A stretch of 64,000 bases of DNA from the NCBI GenBank assembly GCA_900544535.1, contig UQVH01000005.1, positions 101,258 to 165,257 on the forward strand, given 5' to 3'. Position 1 is the first letter of the stretch; each line of letters begins with the position of its first letter. The position numbers were made by a program, and so were the translations under genes. The notes under the pieces are model-generated. The model ran no database searches. It had not been told where the DNA came from and worked only from the letters and a program-made list of their open reading frames with translations. Below are positions 32,634-42,300 of the stretch, piece by piece. The DNA comes from an uncultured Bacteroidales bacterium (GTDB lineage: Bacteria > Bacteroidota > Bacteroidia > Bacteroidales > Muribaculaceae).

Positions 32634-34205
32634 TTACTTGTTTGTTTCAGTTCCGGAGGTTCCGGTGCCGCGTTTGTCAAGCTCGGCTTGCGGGATGGGA
32701 AGAACGTAGTTCGATTTGACCATCGAAAAACTTCCGGTGGCAGAGGTGCCGGAAATCATGTTTTCCTCGCCGCGGCGCTTGTAGAAGTAAAAGAGCTGTC
32801 CCTCGCCGATGACCTCGCGTGCCATCTCATAGGTAATGCTTCTGCCGAGATCGGCCACACTCTCTTCAAGGCCTTCGCACAGACGGTTGTGGCGGATCGT
32901 ATTGATGAGATCGAAGGCCTCATGACGGTCTGACGTACACTCTGCGGCTATAAGATAGATCTCGCTCAGACGGATCAGAGGCATCATGTAGCGGTAGGTT
33001 TCGGTGCCGTCGGTCGTGGCGTCATTGCTGAAGGCCTCGAATTTGGTAAGTACAAGTGTGTTGGGGGCACTCTCGCCTTTGTCCTCGGCCTCGTCCTTTT
33101 CTGACTGGAGAGGTTCGGTGACACGCCACATCTTGACACGGAGGTCATTGGGGTCGTCATAGAAGGTGCCGACTTTGGAGCTTTGGCCGGTGATGTTGTC
33201 GCCGATGAAAGTCAGACGGCTTGAGAGGGTGCGCAGTGCGGAGCTGAAATATGCGCTGTTGATTTCGGTGCGCTTGGTGTTGTAAAGCGAGAACATCACT
33301 TCCGACGAGAAGAGGCAGTCAGGTTTACCGGTAGCCTCGACCTGTTCCTTGGTAGCCCAGGGGAAGACCTGGAGTTTGTCAGTAGTGATTTTTTCGATGA
33401 TCTCTTTTTTGGCAATGCGGTAAGCGGATTCCTTGTCGCCGGTCCAGAGATATGCGCGGGCCTGGATGGCTCTTACGGCATAGTAGTTCATGCGGAGCTG
33501 GCGGAAAGAAAGGTCGTAGGCGGAAGCGCCGTTATCCTCGGCGGCCTCGTTCTTGACACCCTCGGTGATAATGGGGTCGTACTGCGCGAGGAGTGTGGCG
33601 GCCTCGTCAAGGTCAGCCATTATTTTCTGCATGATCTCGTTAGCGGGAAGCATAGGCTGGATGTCGCGTGACGAAGAGCTCTGATAGGGTATTGACTGCG
33701 CGGTCGGGTTCTCGGTATAGATCGGACCGAAGAGGCGCAGAAGATCGAAGTGAAGGAATGCTCTCAGACCGAGGGCCTCCCCGCGGATAAGTCCCCACTG
33801 CGCGTCGGTGAGAGGACCGACAGTCACCGTGTGCTCGATGACAGCGTTGAGATTGGCGAGCAGCGAGTACTGGTTGGCCCAGACCGTGTTGCGGAAAGTC
33901 TCTAAAGATGCGTCGTTGTAGTTATAGGCGGCATATAGACGCAGCGAGTGGTTGTTGTTTTCCGTCACATTATAATATTGTGCCATCACGTCCAGCGGCC
34001 CGGTTGTAAGGTTGCGACCGTAGACGTCGTTCATCTTGAGATATATCCCGTTGAGCGCGGTCATATAGCCGCGGTAGTTGGCAAACAGGGTATTCTCCAT
34101 GATCTTGTCCTCCATCTTCACCTCAAGCCAGTCGGCACAGGATGTGGCGCTGACCGCGAGGATCGAGGCGGCAAGTATTGATTTGATTCTGTTTATAGTC
34201 TTCAT
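32634..34205 (-). CDS. RagB/SusD family nutrient uptake lipoprotein
   Basis: 523 residues, lipobox AVSATSC (Cys 23). The SusD hallmark segments are visible: FANYRGYMTALNGIYLKM, GEALGLRAFLHFDLLRLFGP with the following Tyr, and near the C-terminus RLSEIYLIAAEC followed by a short INTIRHNR repeat. SusD proteins form the lid of the SusC channel on the cell surface and bind the nutrient. The 30-nt distance to susC and same strand show one transcription unit. Neighbouring DUF4843 and PKD-like lipoproteins and the lack of any glycoside hydrolase suggest a non-glycan substrate such as peptide, but this is inference. Confidence 0.95.
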   Translation of the reverse strand: MKTINRIKSILAASILAVSATSCADWLEVKMEDKIMENTLFANYRGYMTALNGIYLKMNDVYGRNLTTGPLDVMAQYYNVTENNNHSLRLYAAYNYNDASLETFRNTVWANQYSLLANLNAVIEHTVTVGPLTDAQWGLIRGEALGLRAFLHFDLLRLFGPIYTENPTAQSIPYQSSSSRDIQPMLPANEIMQKIMADLDEAATLLAQYDPIITEGVKNEAAEDNGASAYDLSFRQLRMNYYAVRAIQARAYLWTGDKESAYRIAKKEIIEKITTDKLQVFPWATKEQVEATGKPDCLFSSEVMFSLYNTKRTEINSAYFSSALRTLSSRLTFIGDNITGQSSKVGTFYDDPNDLRVKMWRVTEPLQSEKDEAEDKGESAPNTLVLTKFEAFSNDATTDGTETYRYMMPLIRLSEIYLIAAECTSDRHEAFDLINTIRHNRLCEGLEESVADLGRSITYEMAREVIGEGQLFYFYKRRGEENMISGTSATGSFSMVKSNYVLPIPQAELDKRGTGTSGTETNK

Positions 34206-34235
34206 AAGTTCTGTCGTGTCTGTTTTTTCATTTGA

Positions 34236-37200
34236 TTAGAAGCTCAGTCCGAGCGAGATCGAGAAGGAGCGCTGGAACGGGTAACTGATACCGCGCTCTT
34301 CCTTGATATTTGAGAGGTGGAAGATGTCGTTCATGTAGGCGCGGATGTCGAACGATGAGGCTCCGATCGTGCGCAGGAACGGCATGGTGGTGGTGCGGTA
34401 ACCGATATTGATCGACGCGCAGTCGAGAGTATGCTCCGTAGCCAGGAAGCGGCTGCTTCTCTGAGTGGTGGATGTGTCGTCGATACGTTTGTATTTTGCC
34501 TTGTCACCGGGCTTTTTCCAACGGTCTGTCAGGGCGCGGAGGTCCTGATTGTATCTCAGACCTGAGTTGGTGATGTTTTCGACTTTGTCCATAAGGGTGC
34601 TGAGGAACACCTCCGCTCCGGAACGGAAGGAGAAGGTGGCGCCGAAAGAGAAGCCCTTGTAGAGGAACGATGTGCTCAGCGAGCCTGTGAAGTCAGGGTT
34701 GCTGTCGCCATAAAGGACTTCGTCGTCCGCATTCCATTCGTAGGTATAGGTGCCGTCCTTGCGGATGAAGATTTCGTTACCGGTTGCGGGGTCGATGCCT
34801 GCGGAACGGACTACGTAGAGACCGGATGTGCTTGCGCCGTCATACATACGTTCAAGCGACTTGCTTGTACGGCCGGCTTCGTTGTACTGTTCGAGAAGGT
34901 TGCCGATCTTATAGTATTTGGTGGTGTTGTGGTTGATGTTGCCGCTGAAATACCAGTTCAGATCGCCATGACGGAAGACATAATAGGTGGCGTTGAAGCT
35001 CCATGAGCGGTTGTCGGTTCCTCCGACATTCATCGGAGCTGAAGTGGCGCCGGTAGAGCTCGGAAGGTCTATGCGGACGAGCAGCGGGTCGGTCTTGCGG
35101 ATCTGGTAAGAGGTGCTCATCGAGAGTTTCTGTTCAAACATGTTGGCGGTGAGACCGACGTTGTATGTGTTGGTCTTCTGCCATTTCAGACCGTTGTTAC
35201 CCCACTGTTCAACCAATGCGGCAAGGCCGAATGGATTGGTGTAATCGGTAAAATAAGAGTAGATGCTGGATGCGAGTTTGGCATCATAGTTCTGGTTGCC
35301 GGGATTACCGTAGGAAGCGTTGAGCTTGAGATAGGAAATATATTTGTTGGGCTTGAACCATTTTTCGTTGTGTACGTTCCATCCCACACCGACAGACCAG
35401 GTGTTGGTGAAGGGATCGTCGATACCGAACTGCGATGCACCGCTGCGCGAGAAGTTGAAGTCGAGAAGATAGCGCATGTCCCAGGCATAGTTGGCGTTTG
35501 CATAGTAGCTGGCATTGCGGGTGTGGGTATCACTGGAGCTCGGACGGCCGCCTTCCGGATAGCCTACCGAGAAGTTCGGGTTGGAGAACTGGTCGTTGAG
35601 ATAGCCCTGCACACTGTAAGTGTTGCTCTTGGTGTGGCTGTCGGAGACTTGGATACCTCCGACAAGGTTCAGCGTGTGGAGACCCCAGTATGCTCCGTAG
35701 GAAGCATTCAGACGTCCGCTGTAACGGGTGTTCGTCATGTTGGTATTGCTGTAACTACCGCGCTTTCTCTGTTCGAGCTCGGCCTGCGAGGTCTCGTTCG
35801 GCGACACGAAGTTTTCGTTGGTGGTCTTTGAGGTGGTATACTGCAAGTTACCGCGCAGACGCAGCTGACGGGTGGCGCGCCATTCAAACTGGAAGTTATC
35901 GGTGACGGCCATGATGTCGCCCTTGCGGAAGCTGTTCTGACGAAGGTCCCAGAGAGGATTCCACACAGTCTCGGTATTGTCCTTGTAAACATATTTCGCA
36001 ACCTCACCGTTCTCGGTGTACTTGGTATAGAAGGGATTCATACGGGCGAAGTTGGCGAACGCGACAGTCTCCTGGGTCGATCCGGTATGGGCGATCATCG
36101 TCTGGTTGGTAAAATTGAAATTATCCACGCGATAAGACAGGGTGATGTTGCCGTTGATCACGTTACGATCCGAGTTTTTCATGACACCCTCTGTCTTGTT
36201 GTAAGAAAGACCGGCACCATAGCGGAAAGCCTGGTCGCCACCTTCTATAAATACGTTATGGCTCTGTGTGATGGCCGTGCGCAGAGGCTCGTTCATCCAA
36301 TAGGTATTGTAGCCTTCCTTCACGAGGCGGAGGCGCTCAAGATAGAGGGCGCGCTGGGTCTCGGAGATGGGGAGTCCGTTCTCATCGAGGCCGACTGACG
36401 GACCCACCGCGGGATTGTAGTTGTACACACCCGACAGACGTTCGAATTCGAGCTTCTGGGCGGCGTTCATCAGATTGTAGTCACTGAGGTCGGCCCATGC
36501 CACCTGAATTGAGCCGTTGTAGTTCAGACGCAGACGTCCTGCGGTCGGCTTCTTGGTCTCGACGACAATCACACCGTTGGCGGCCTTCGATCCGTAGATG
36601 GCGGTAGCGGACGCATCCTTGAGCACCGAGATGCTTTCGACACGGTCCATGTTGAGGTCGCTGATGGTCTGGAGGGTTGTCTCGAAACCGTCAAGAATGA
36701 AGAGCGGCTGGTTGGGGTCGGTCTCATATTCCTGGCTCAGGGCCTGAACGTTCATCTTACCGTTGATCGAAATGTCGGCCAGCTTGTTGGGGTCGGAACC
36801 GAAATCGACGTTCTCGGTAAGAATCACAGAGGGGTCGAGAAGCGCGAGGCTTTTCAGCACACCCTGAGGAGCGATCTGCTTGAGCTGATCGGCATTGAAG
36901 GTCGACACCGTACCGGTGAAGCTTTCGATATTACGTGTATAGATACCGTTGACCACGACTTCCTGCATCGTAGCAGCATCAGTTTCAAGTCTGATTGTCA
37001 AAGGCTTGCCCGCCTGAGCGCGCACCTCCTGCGGCTTCATGCCGATATAGGAGAAGCGGAGTATACAACTCTTTTCTTTCAGCCCGATGGCAAACTCACC
37101 ATCTTCATTTGTGGCGGTGCCGTTACCCTTTTTGCCCACGATCATGACGGTCACGCCCGGAAGCGGCTCGTTTTCATCGTCGATAACGATGCCACGGAAG

Positions 37201-37313
37201 TAGTTCAATTTAGCGCCTGCATCAGGCTTATTCCCCTGGGCAAAAGAGGCTTGAACGCCCATCAGCAGGGAAACAAGACACAGAGCAAGAAGCTTGACTC
37301 CGTTAATTCTCAT
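34236..37313 (-). CDS. SusC/RagA family TonB-linked outer membrane protein
   Basis: 1025 residues: signal peptide, a carboxypeptidase-regulatory-like domain (FRGIVIDDENEPLPGVTVMIVG), a TonB plug (QEVVVNGIYTRNIESFTGTV; ISVLKDASATAIYGSKAANGVI, the SusC signature) and a 22-strand barrel ending in Phe (SISLGLSF). It imports a nutrient bound by the SusD lid, driven by TonB-ExbBD. No N-terminal extension for an anti-sigma factor and no ECF sigma gene nearby. First gene of a susC-susD-DUF4843-PKD operon with a well-formed promoter at 37392-37423. Confidence 0.97.
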   Translation of the reverse strand: MRINGVKLLALCLVSLLMGVQASFAQGNKPDAGAKLNYFRGIVIDDENEPLPGVTVMIVGKKGNGTATNEDGEFAIGLKEKSCILRFSYIGMKPQEVRAQAGKPLTIRLETDAATMQEVVVNGIYTRNIESFTGTVSTFNADQLKQIAPQGVLKSLALLDPSVILTENVDFGSDPNKLADISINGKMNVQALSQEYETDPNQPLFILDGFETTLQTISDLNMDRVESISVLKDASATAIYGSKAANGVIVVETKKPTAGRLRLNYNGSIQVAWADLSDYNLMNAAQKLEFERLSGVYNYNPAVGPSVGLDENGLPISETQRALYLERLRLVKEGYNTYWMNEPLRTAITQSHNVFIEGGDQAFRYGAGLSYNKTEGVMKNSDRNVINGNITLSYRVDNFNFTNQTMIAHTGSTQETVAFANFARMNPFYTKYTENGEVAKYVYKDNTETVWNPLWDLRQNSFRKGDIMAVTDNFQFEWRATRQLRLRGNLQYTTSKTTNENFVSPNETSQAELEQRKRGSYSNTNMTNTRYSGRLNASYGAYWGLHTLNLVGGIQVSDSHTKSNTYSVQGYLNDQFSNPNFSVGYPEGGRPSSSDTHTRNASYYANANYAWDMRYLLDFNFSRSGASQFGIDDPFTNTWSVGVGWNVHNEKWFKPNKYISYLKLNASYGNPGNQNYDAKLASSIYSYFTDYTNPFGLAALVEQWGNNGLKWQKTNTYNVGLTANMFEQKLSMSTSYQIRKTDPLLVRIDLPSSTGATSAPMNVGGTDNRSWSFNATYYVFRHGDLNWYFSGNINHNTTKYYKIGNLLEQYNEAGRTSKSLERMYDGASTSGLYVVRSAGIDPATGNEIFIRKDGTYTYEWNADDEVLYGDSNPDFTGSLSTSFLYKGFSFGATFSFRSGAEVFLSTLMDKVENITNSGLRYNQDLRALTDRWKKPGDKAKYKRIDDTSTTQRSSRFLATEHTLDCASINIGYRTTTMPFLRTIGASSFDIRAYMNDIFHLSNIKEERGISYPFQRSFSISLGLSF

Positions 37314-37363
37314 ACTTTCGATAAGGTTAAATTTACTTGATTGGTTTATTTTTCATGTAGGTA

Positions 37364-37379
37364 TTGTCCGGTCGGACAA
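37364..37379. promoter_or_regulatory. Palindrome in the susC leader
   Basis: TTGTCCG-GT-CGGACAA, two perfect 7-nt arms, located just after the predicted transcription start of the susC operon. Possible operator or 5'-end hairpin of the mRNA. Confidence 0.6.
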
Positions 37380-37391
37380 ACAGCGACAATG

Positions 37392-37423
37392 CAAATATAG
37401 GTGACAAATTCCGATTAAACAAA
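37392..37423 (-). promoter_or_regulatory. Promoter of the susC operon
   Basis: -33 TTTG (37420-37423) and -7 TATATTTG (37392-37399) spaced 20 nt on the minus strand. Leader of about 70 nt. Confidence 0.8.
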
Positions 37424-37649
37424 CTTTTGCTAAAAAAAAGCTATCAAAATATATAAAAACTGAATGTATAGAGGTAGTTTCTCGACAAAATGACAGATGC
37501 TAACACCGATTTAACACAAAAATCTAAAATTTAACAACAATTATAACATTTCGAGCCCTCCGCAGCACGAATCTGTCACAATCTTTTTTTCGCGGTACAT
37601 TTAAAGAAATTTTTCTTCAATTTATAGCCGAGTGTCGAAATCTTTTCCT

Positions 37650-37657
37650 TATATTTG
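37650..37657 (+). promoter_or_regulatory. mdh: -7 box of mdh
   Basis: TATATTTG, matching TAnnTTTG, about 68 nt before the mdh ATG. Confidence 0.6.
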
Positions 37658-37725
37658 CAATGGATATGTTTCCGCAAGCCAATTTTTATCATTCAATTCT
37701 ATAAATTTCCAAAAATCAATTTCTT

Positions 37726-38661
37726 ATGTCAAAGGTTACAGTTGTAGGCGCCGGCAACGTGGGCGCAACTTGTGCCGACGTGCTCGTAAAGCAGGGCATT
37801 GCCGACGAAGTGGTTCTTCTCGACATCAAAGAAGGTGTGGCTGAAGGCAAGGCCATGGACATCATGCAGACCGCCAACATTCTCAACATCAACACCCGTC
37901 TCACCGGTGTCACCAACGATTACGAAATGACCGCAGGATCAGATGTCGTAGTCATCACCTCAGGTATCCCCCGCAAGCCCGGAATGACCCGCGAAGAGCT
38001 CATCGGGGTCAACGCCGGTATCGTCAAATCAGTGACCGAACAGCTCCTCAAATACTCTCCCGACGCAATCATCGTCTGCATCTCCAACCCGATGGACACC
38101 ATGACCTACCTCATCCACAAGGTCAGCGGCCTCCCCAAAAACCGCATCATCGGCATGGGCGGTGCTCTCGACAGCGCCCGCTTCAAATATTTCCTCTCTC
38201 TCGGCCTCAACGCCAACCCCAATGAAATCGAAGGCATCGTGATCGGCGGCCACGGCGACACAACTATGATCCCCCTCGTGCGCTATGCCGCATATCGCGG
38301 CGTACCTGCCACCAATTACCTCCCCGCCGAACAGCTCGCCAAGATCGCTGCCGACACCATGGTAGGAGGCGCCACTCTGACCAAACTCCTCGGCACCTCA
38401 GCATGGTACGCTCCCGGTGCGGCAGGAGCACAGGTTGTCAAGGCTGTCCTTCACAACGAAAAGAAACTCATCAGCTGCTCGGCTCTCCTCGACGGCGAAT
38501 ACGGCGAAAAGGATCTCTGCATCGGTGTTCCCTGTATCCTCGGCAAGAACGGCATCGAAAAGATCGTTGAATTCGACCTCAACGCCGAAGAGAAAGATCT
38601 CTTCCACAAGAGTGCGGAAGCTGTCCACAAGACCAACGCTGCCCTCGCAGGCGCTCTCTGA
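37726..38661 (+). CDS. mdh: Malate dehydrogenase
   Basis: 311 residues, the LDH-like (tetrameric) malate dehydrogenase type. It interconverts malate and oxaloacetate with NAD, in the reductive branch leading to succinate and propionate. Motifs: KVTVVGAGNVGATCADVL for NAD binding, ITSGIPRKPGMTREEL with the substrate Arg, ISNPMD, and GGHGDTTMIPL with the catalytic His. Length is normal. A nested hairpin terminator follows 30 nt later. Confidence 0.97.
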   Translation: MSKVTVVGAGNVGATCADVLVKQGIADEVVLLDIKEGVAEGKAMDIMQTANILNINTRLTGVTNDYEMTAGSDVVVITSGIPRKPGMTREELIGVNAGIVKSVTEQLLKYSPDAIIVCISNPMDTMTYLIHKVSGLPKNRIIGMGGALDSARFKYFLSLGLNANPNEIEGIVIGGHGDTTMIPLVRYAAYRGVPATNYLPAEQLAKIAADTMVGGATLTKLLGTSAWYAPGAAGAQVVKAVLHNEKKLISCSALLDGEYGEKDLCIGVPCILGKNGIEKIVEFDLNAEEKDLFHKSAEAVHKTNAALAGAL

Positions 38662-38691
38662 TCCCGAACAGACTTACACACACGACACTGA

Positions 38692-38757
38692 CCCGCACTT
38701 CTTCAGCCCGCAGGAGCCATTCTCCTGCCCGGACCGCGGAAGTGCGGGCTTATTTTA
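38692..38757 (+). terminator. mdh: Terminator after mdh with nested stems
   Basis: Outer stem CCCGCACTTC (38692-38701) pairs with 38739-38748; an inner stem GCAGGAG/CTCCTGC is enclosed. CTTATTTT follows. The next gene starts only 20 nt later, so read-through may feed it. Confidence 0.85.
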
Positions 38758-38776
38758 CCAAGCAATTCAACCTACT

Positions 38777-39214
38777 ATGACATTCAGACTTCTCACCATC
38801 ATCGCCGGCATCGGGCTCAGCCTCTGCACTGTCTCTTGCCGCAATGGCGAAAAAGCCGCGCAAGCGCAGGTTGCCGACGCCGAAGCATCACAGCCGGCAA
38901 CTGCCGGCGAAGCGCCGCTCACAGCGATCAACCCTGACAAGACTCTGCCGACCGTCATTGACTTCAACGCCGTCTGGTGCGGACCGTGCCAGCGTTTCGC
39001 ACCGATTTTCGAACAGGTTTCAAAAGAATACAGCGGCAAGGCGATCTTCATTTCGGTCGATGTCGACAACTCGCCCGAACTCGCCCGCCAGTTTGAAGTG
39101 AGCGCCATCCCGCAGCTCACCGTCCTCATGCCCGACGGGTCTGTAAAATCAACTGTCGGATTCATGGAGAAGACACAGTTCATCGAGTTTATCACTCCCT
39201 TCATAGGGAAATAA
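38777..39214 (+). CDS. Thioredoxin-fold lipoprotein
   Basis: 145 residues. Lipoprotein signal ending LCTVSC (Cys 21), an Ala/Gln-rich linker, then a thioredoxin domain with FNAVWCGPCQRF and the cis-Pro SAIPQLTVLMPDG. Presumably a periplasmic, membrane-tethered thiol-disulfide oxidoreductase. The start ATG 38777 is chosen because it begins the signal peptide. No own promoter is seen in the 115 nt after mdh, so expression may depend on incomplete termination after mdh. A perfect bidirectional terminator follows. Confidence 0.88.
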   Translation: MTFRLLTIIAGIGLSLCTVSCRNGEKAAQAQVADAEASQPATAGEAPLTAINPDKTLPTVIDFNAVWCGPCQRFAPIFEQVSKEYSGKAIFISVDVDNSPELARQFEVSAIPQLTVLMPDGSVKSTVGFMEKTQFIEFITPFIGK

Positions 39215-39234
39215 CCGCCGCCAACAATATAAGC

Positions 39235-39282
39235 TCAATGGTCCGCCCGGCTGCAACTCTGCGTTGCCGGGCGGACCATTGA
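39235..39282. terminator. Bidirectional terminator, 17-bp stem
   Basis: Perfect stem 39235-39251 with 39266-39282 (TCAATGGTCCGCCCGGC and complement), 14-nt loop. It separates the convergent thioredoxin and rhamnosidase genes. Confidence 0.9.
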
Positions 39283-39310
39283 ATTTATGCGATACCTATT
39301 ATTTATATAT

Positions 39311-42300
39311 TTACAGGTCCAGTTTCTTGTAGGCCACACGCTGTCGGCGCCAGGTGTAGACGCAGTGCACGCTGCCGTCGCGCCCCTGGATTATGGCGGG
39401 ATAGGAATACTGGCTTATCGGCGAGTCTTCGAGCGTCAGCACGTGGCGCCAGGTCTCGCCGTCGTCGCTCACGGCGATGCTCAGCGGTGTGCGCGGGCCT
39501 TTCTTGGTGCCGGGGAGCGTGGCGAAGTTATTGTAAATCAGTACATGGCGCCCGTCGCGGAGAGTGACGGCATCCGTGCCTGACTGATTGTTGGGCAGTT
39601 TTGTGAGGCGTACTTTGCTCCAGCTCTCTCCGCCGTCGTCGCTCACCGACTCGGCGAGGCGCCCGTTGCGGGTGCGCATCAGCACCTTCAGGCGTCCGTC
39701 TTTCAGGCGCAGGATTGATGGCTGGATACAGTCGATCGGCTTGATGTCAGCCGGATTTTCGGTGCGCGGAGCCTCTTCGGCGGCAATCGGACCCACATAT
39801 TTCCACTCTCCCGTCTTAAGATCCATGATCTCGAAATGCAGTTTCCAGCCGCCGGTTTCAGTGCTTGAGGCGCAGATCAGACGGTCGTCGACGATCTCAG
39901 GCTTGTTTTTAACCGGACCGAGAAAACCGGTCGGAAGCGCCTCGCGTGCTCCCCAGGTGCGGCCGCCGTCTCTCGACTTGACAACCCATCCGGTCCAGTC
40001 GGCCACGCGCGTACCTATTTTATAAAAGAGCCACAGTTCGCCGCCGGGCATCTCCATCAGCACCGGATTCCAGCACGCCTTTCTGCGCAGACCTTCTTCC
40101 TGAGGGTCGAAACTCTTGATCGGACCTACGGAGGCTTCATGGCTCGTGCTGTCTATTCCGGCTTTCAGCGCGTCGGGGCTACCGGCCATGAAGACACCGT
40201 CGCCGGCCAATATCGGAGCCTCCCAGCGGTCGGAGCCTTTGGGCTTGCGGCTAACCCAGATGCAAACGTCGGGATGACGCTCGTATGTTCCTCCGAAATA
40301 TGCAGCCACAAGGTCGCCGTTTTCAAGTTCGGCAATCGTCGAGGCATGGCACTGCGGAAACTCTGCCTCCTCATAGAGGAACGATGCGTCGGTAATGCGC
40401 GGATCGCGCTGCGGAATTGTGCAGTCGAAATGATGACGTCCGGAGCCGACACGCTCCACGCGTCCGTCGGGCAGATACACCTCCGCCTCCGTGTTGCACG
40501 GGATCTCCACATCCCACTCAAGTCGTTTCATATCCTTGCGCCACGAGCTTCCGACCCTCCCGTAGGGCGTATCGTGACTTGCCTTGACCCATGAACAGTC
40601 GGGAATCTCGAAATTCGGGCGCATCACGATCTTCCGGAACCCGTCGGCTCCCGGTGCGATTCCGCCCAGATTTTCAAAACACCAGGGCAGCAGATCGCCG
40701 AGCAGCATCACATGGTTGCCGCTGTTCATCGAGGGCGCGGCCTTGTCGCCGTTCCAGAGTTCCCAGATGGTCGTGGCCCCGTTTTCGGCCATATATCCCC
40801 ACGAGGGATAGCTCTTGTTGGTCGCGATCAGCCACGCCACATCGGCAAAACCGTTGTCCGAGAGCCCGCGCAGCAGCCAGGAGATGCCGATCACACCACA
40901 GGAGACATGGCCGCCGTTGCCGGTGATGATGTTCGTCACTATCTGTTTCGTCACCTCGGCCCGCAGCGAATCCGGAACTATCCCGAAGGCCATAGGTAGC
41001 AGATTGGCCGTCGCGGTGTTGTTGCCGTAGTAGACGCTGTCGGGGTAGAGCGGATGACCCGGCACTGCCGAAGTTCCGCGGCGGCAGGTCAGGAAACGGC
41101 TGTTGAAGGCCTCGGTCGAGCGTTGGCGCTGTGCGTCCCACTCCGCCGCATCCTCTCCGTGTCCCGATTGGCGGGCAAAGTCTGCCAACAGCCGCAGACA
41201 TTCTATCGTGTAGGCTGTGGCTATCAGCGCTCCGTCTGTCTTGCGCGCCGGATCTTTACTGTGAATCAGCTCCAGACTTTCAGGCGGCACGCACCAGTCG
41301 CCGTATTTGTCTTTGGTGACTATCCCATCGCGGCTGTATTCGCTCAGTATGTGGCGCATCCACCGGGCCATCGCCTCATAGTTGTCGGCTATCGGACGGT
41401 CGTTGCCGAACTGGCGCTGCAACATCGCGCAGACAAAAGGCAGCGCCGCCGGCCAGGTCACATCGTCGGTATAATAGTTCCAGAATGCGGGAGCCACGTC
41501 GGGGATGCAGCCGTCCTCGCGCTGCGCCTCGCGGATGTCGCGTGTCCATTTGCTGTAAAGACGCTCGTTGCCAAAGAGATAGCTTTCTCCGAGTGCCCCT
41601 GCCGTACGGTCGCCGAGCCAGGGTTGACGCTCGTTGCGCTGCGGACAGTCGACGGGCATACCCTTGTAATTACTCCGGATGCCGTGGAAAGCGTTGCGCA
41701 CCACCTTATTTAATATAGTGTCCGAACATTCAAACTCACCGGTCACCTCCATCTCGTCGGCCACCGGGACAGCCTCAGGCTGCGCCGCGGCCACATTTTT
41801 CAGCCCCGTGATCTCCGCATAGCGGAAACCGTGATAGACAAACGACGGACTCCAGCGCCGCTGTTCTCCTCCGCGGCACACATAAATATCCTCCGACCGC
41901 GCGTCTCTCAGATTGGCACGGTAGAGGCGCCCGTTTGCATCAAGTTTCTCGGCATAGACCACCCTCACAGTATCACCTGCCGCCCCGTCGGGCACAAAAC
42001 TGATCCATCCGGCCATATTCTGTCCGAAATCGACCATCGCCGTGTCGCCGCGGCTCCATATCCTCAGCGGTTTCACCGCCTTTCCGGCCCGCATCGCAGG
42101 CGTCATCTGCCCGCGCAGCGTCCCCTCAGGCAGCGCCGCGCGCTCGGCCCGCAGCCATCCTGAGTCATCGAAACCGGGCTCCGTCCAACCGGACATTTCC
42201 CGCCGTGCGTCGTAGATCTCACCGTCATACTCATTGTTAGATCTCACCGGGCCGTCAGTGCTCACCCGCCAGCTCTCGTCGGTGACAAGGCGCGCACTCG

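Larger units (their letters stand above)
37314..37725. other. Divergent susC-mdh intergenic region
   Basis: 412 nt, AT-rich, without coding potential. It holds the susC promoter and leader palindrome on the minus strand, and on the plus strand a TATATTTG -7 box (37650-37657) for mdh, without an obvious -33 box. Confidence 0.8.
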
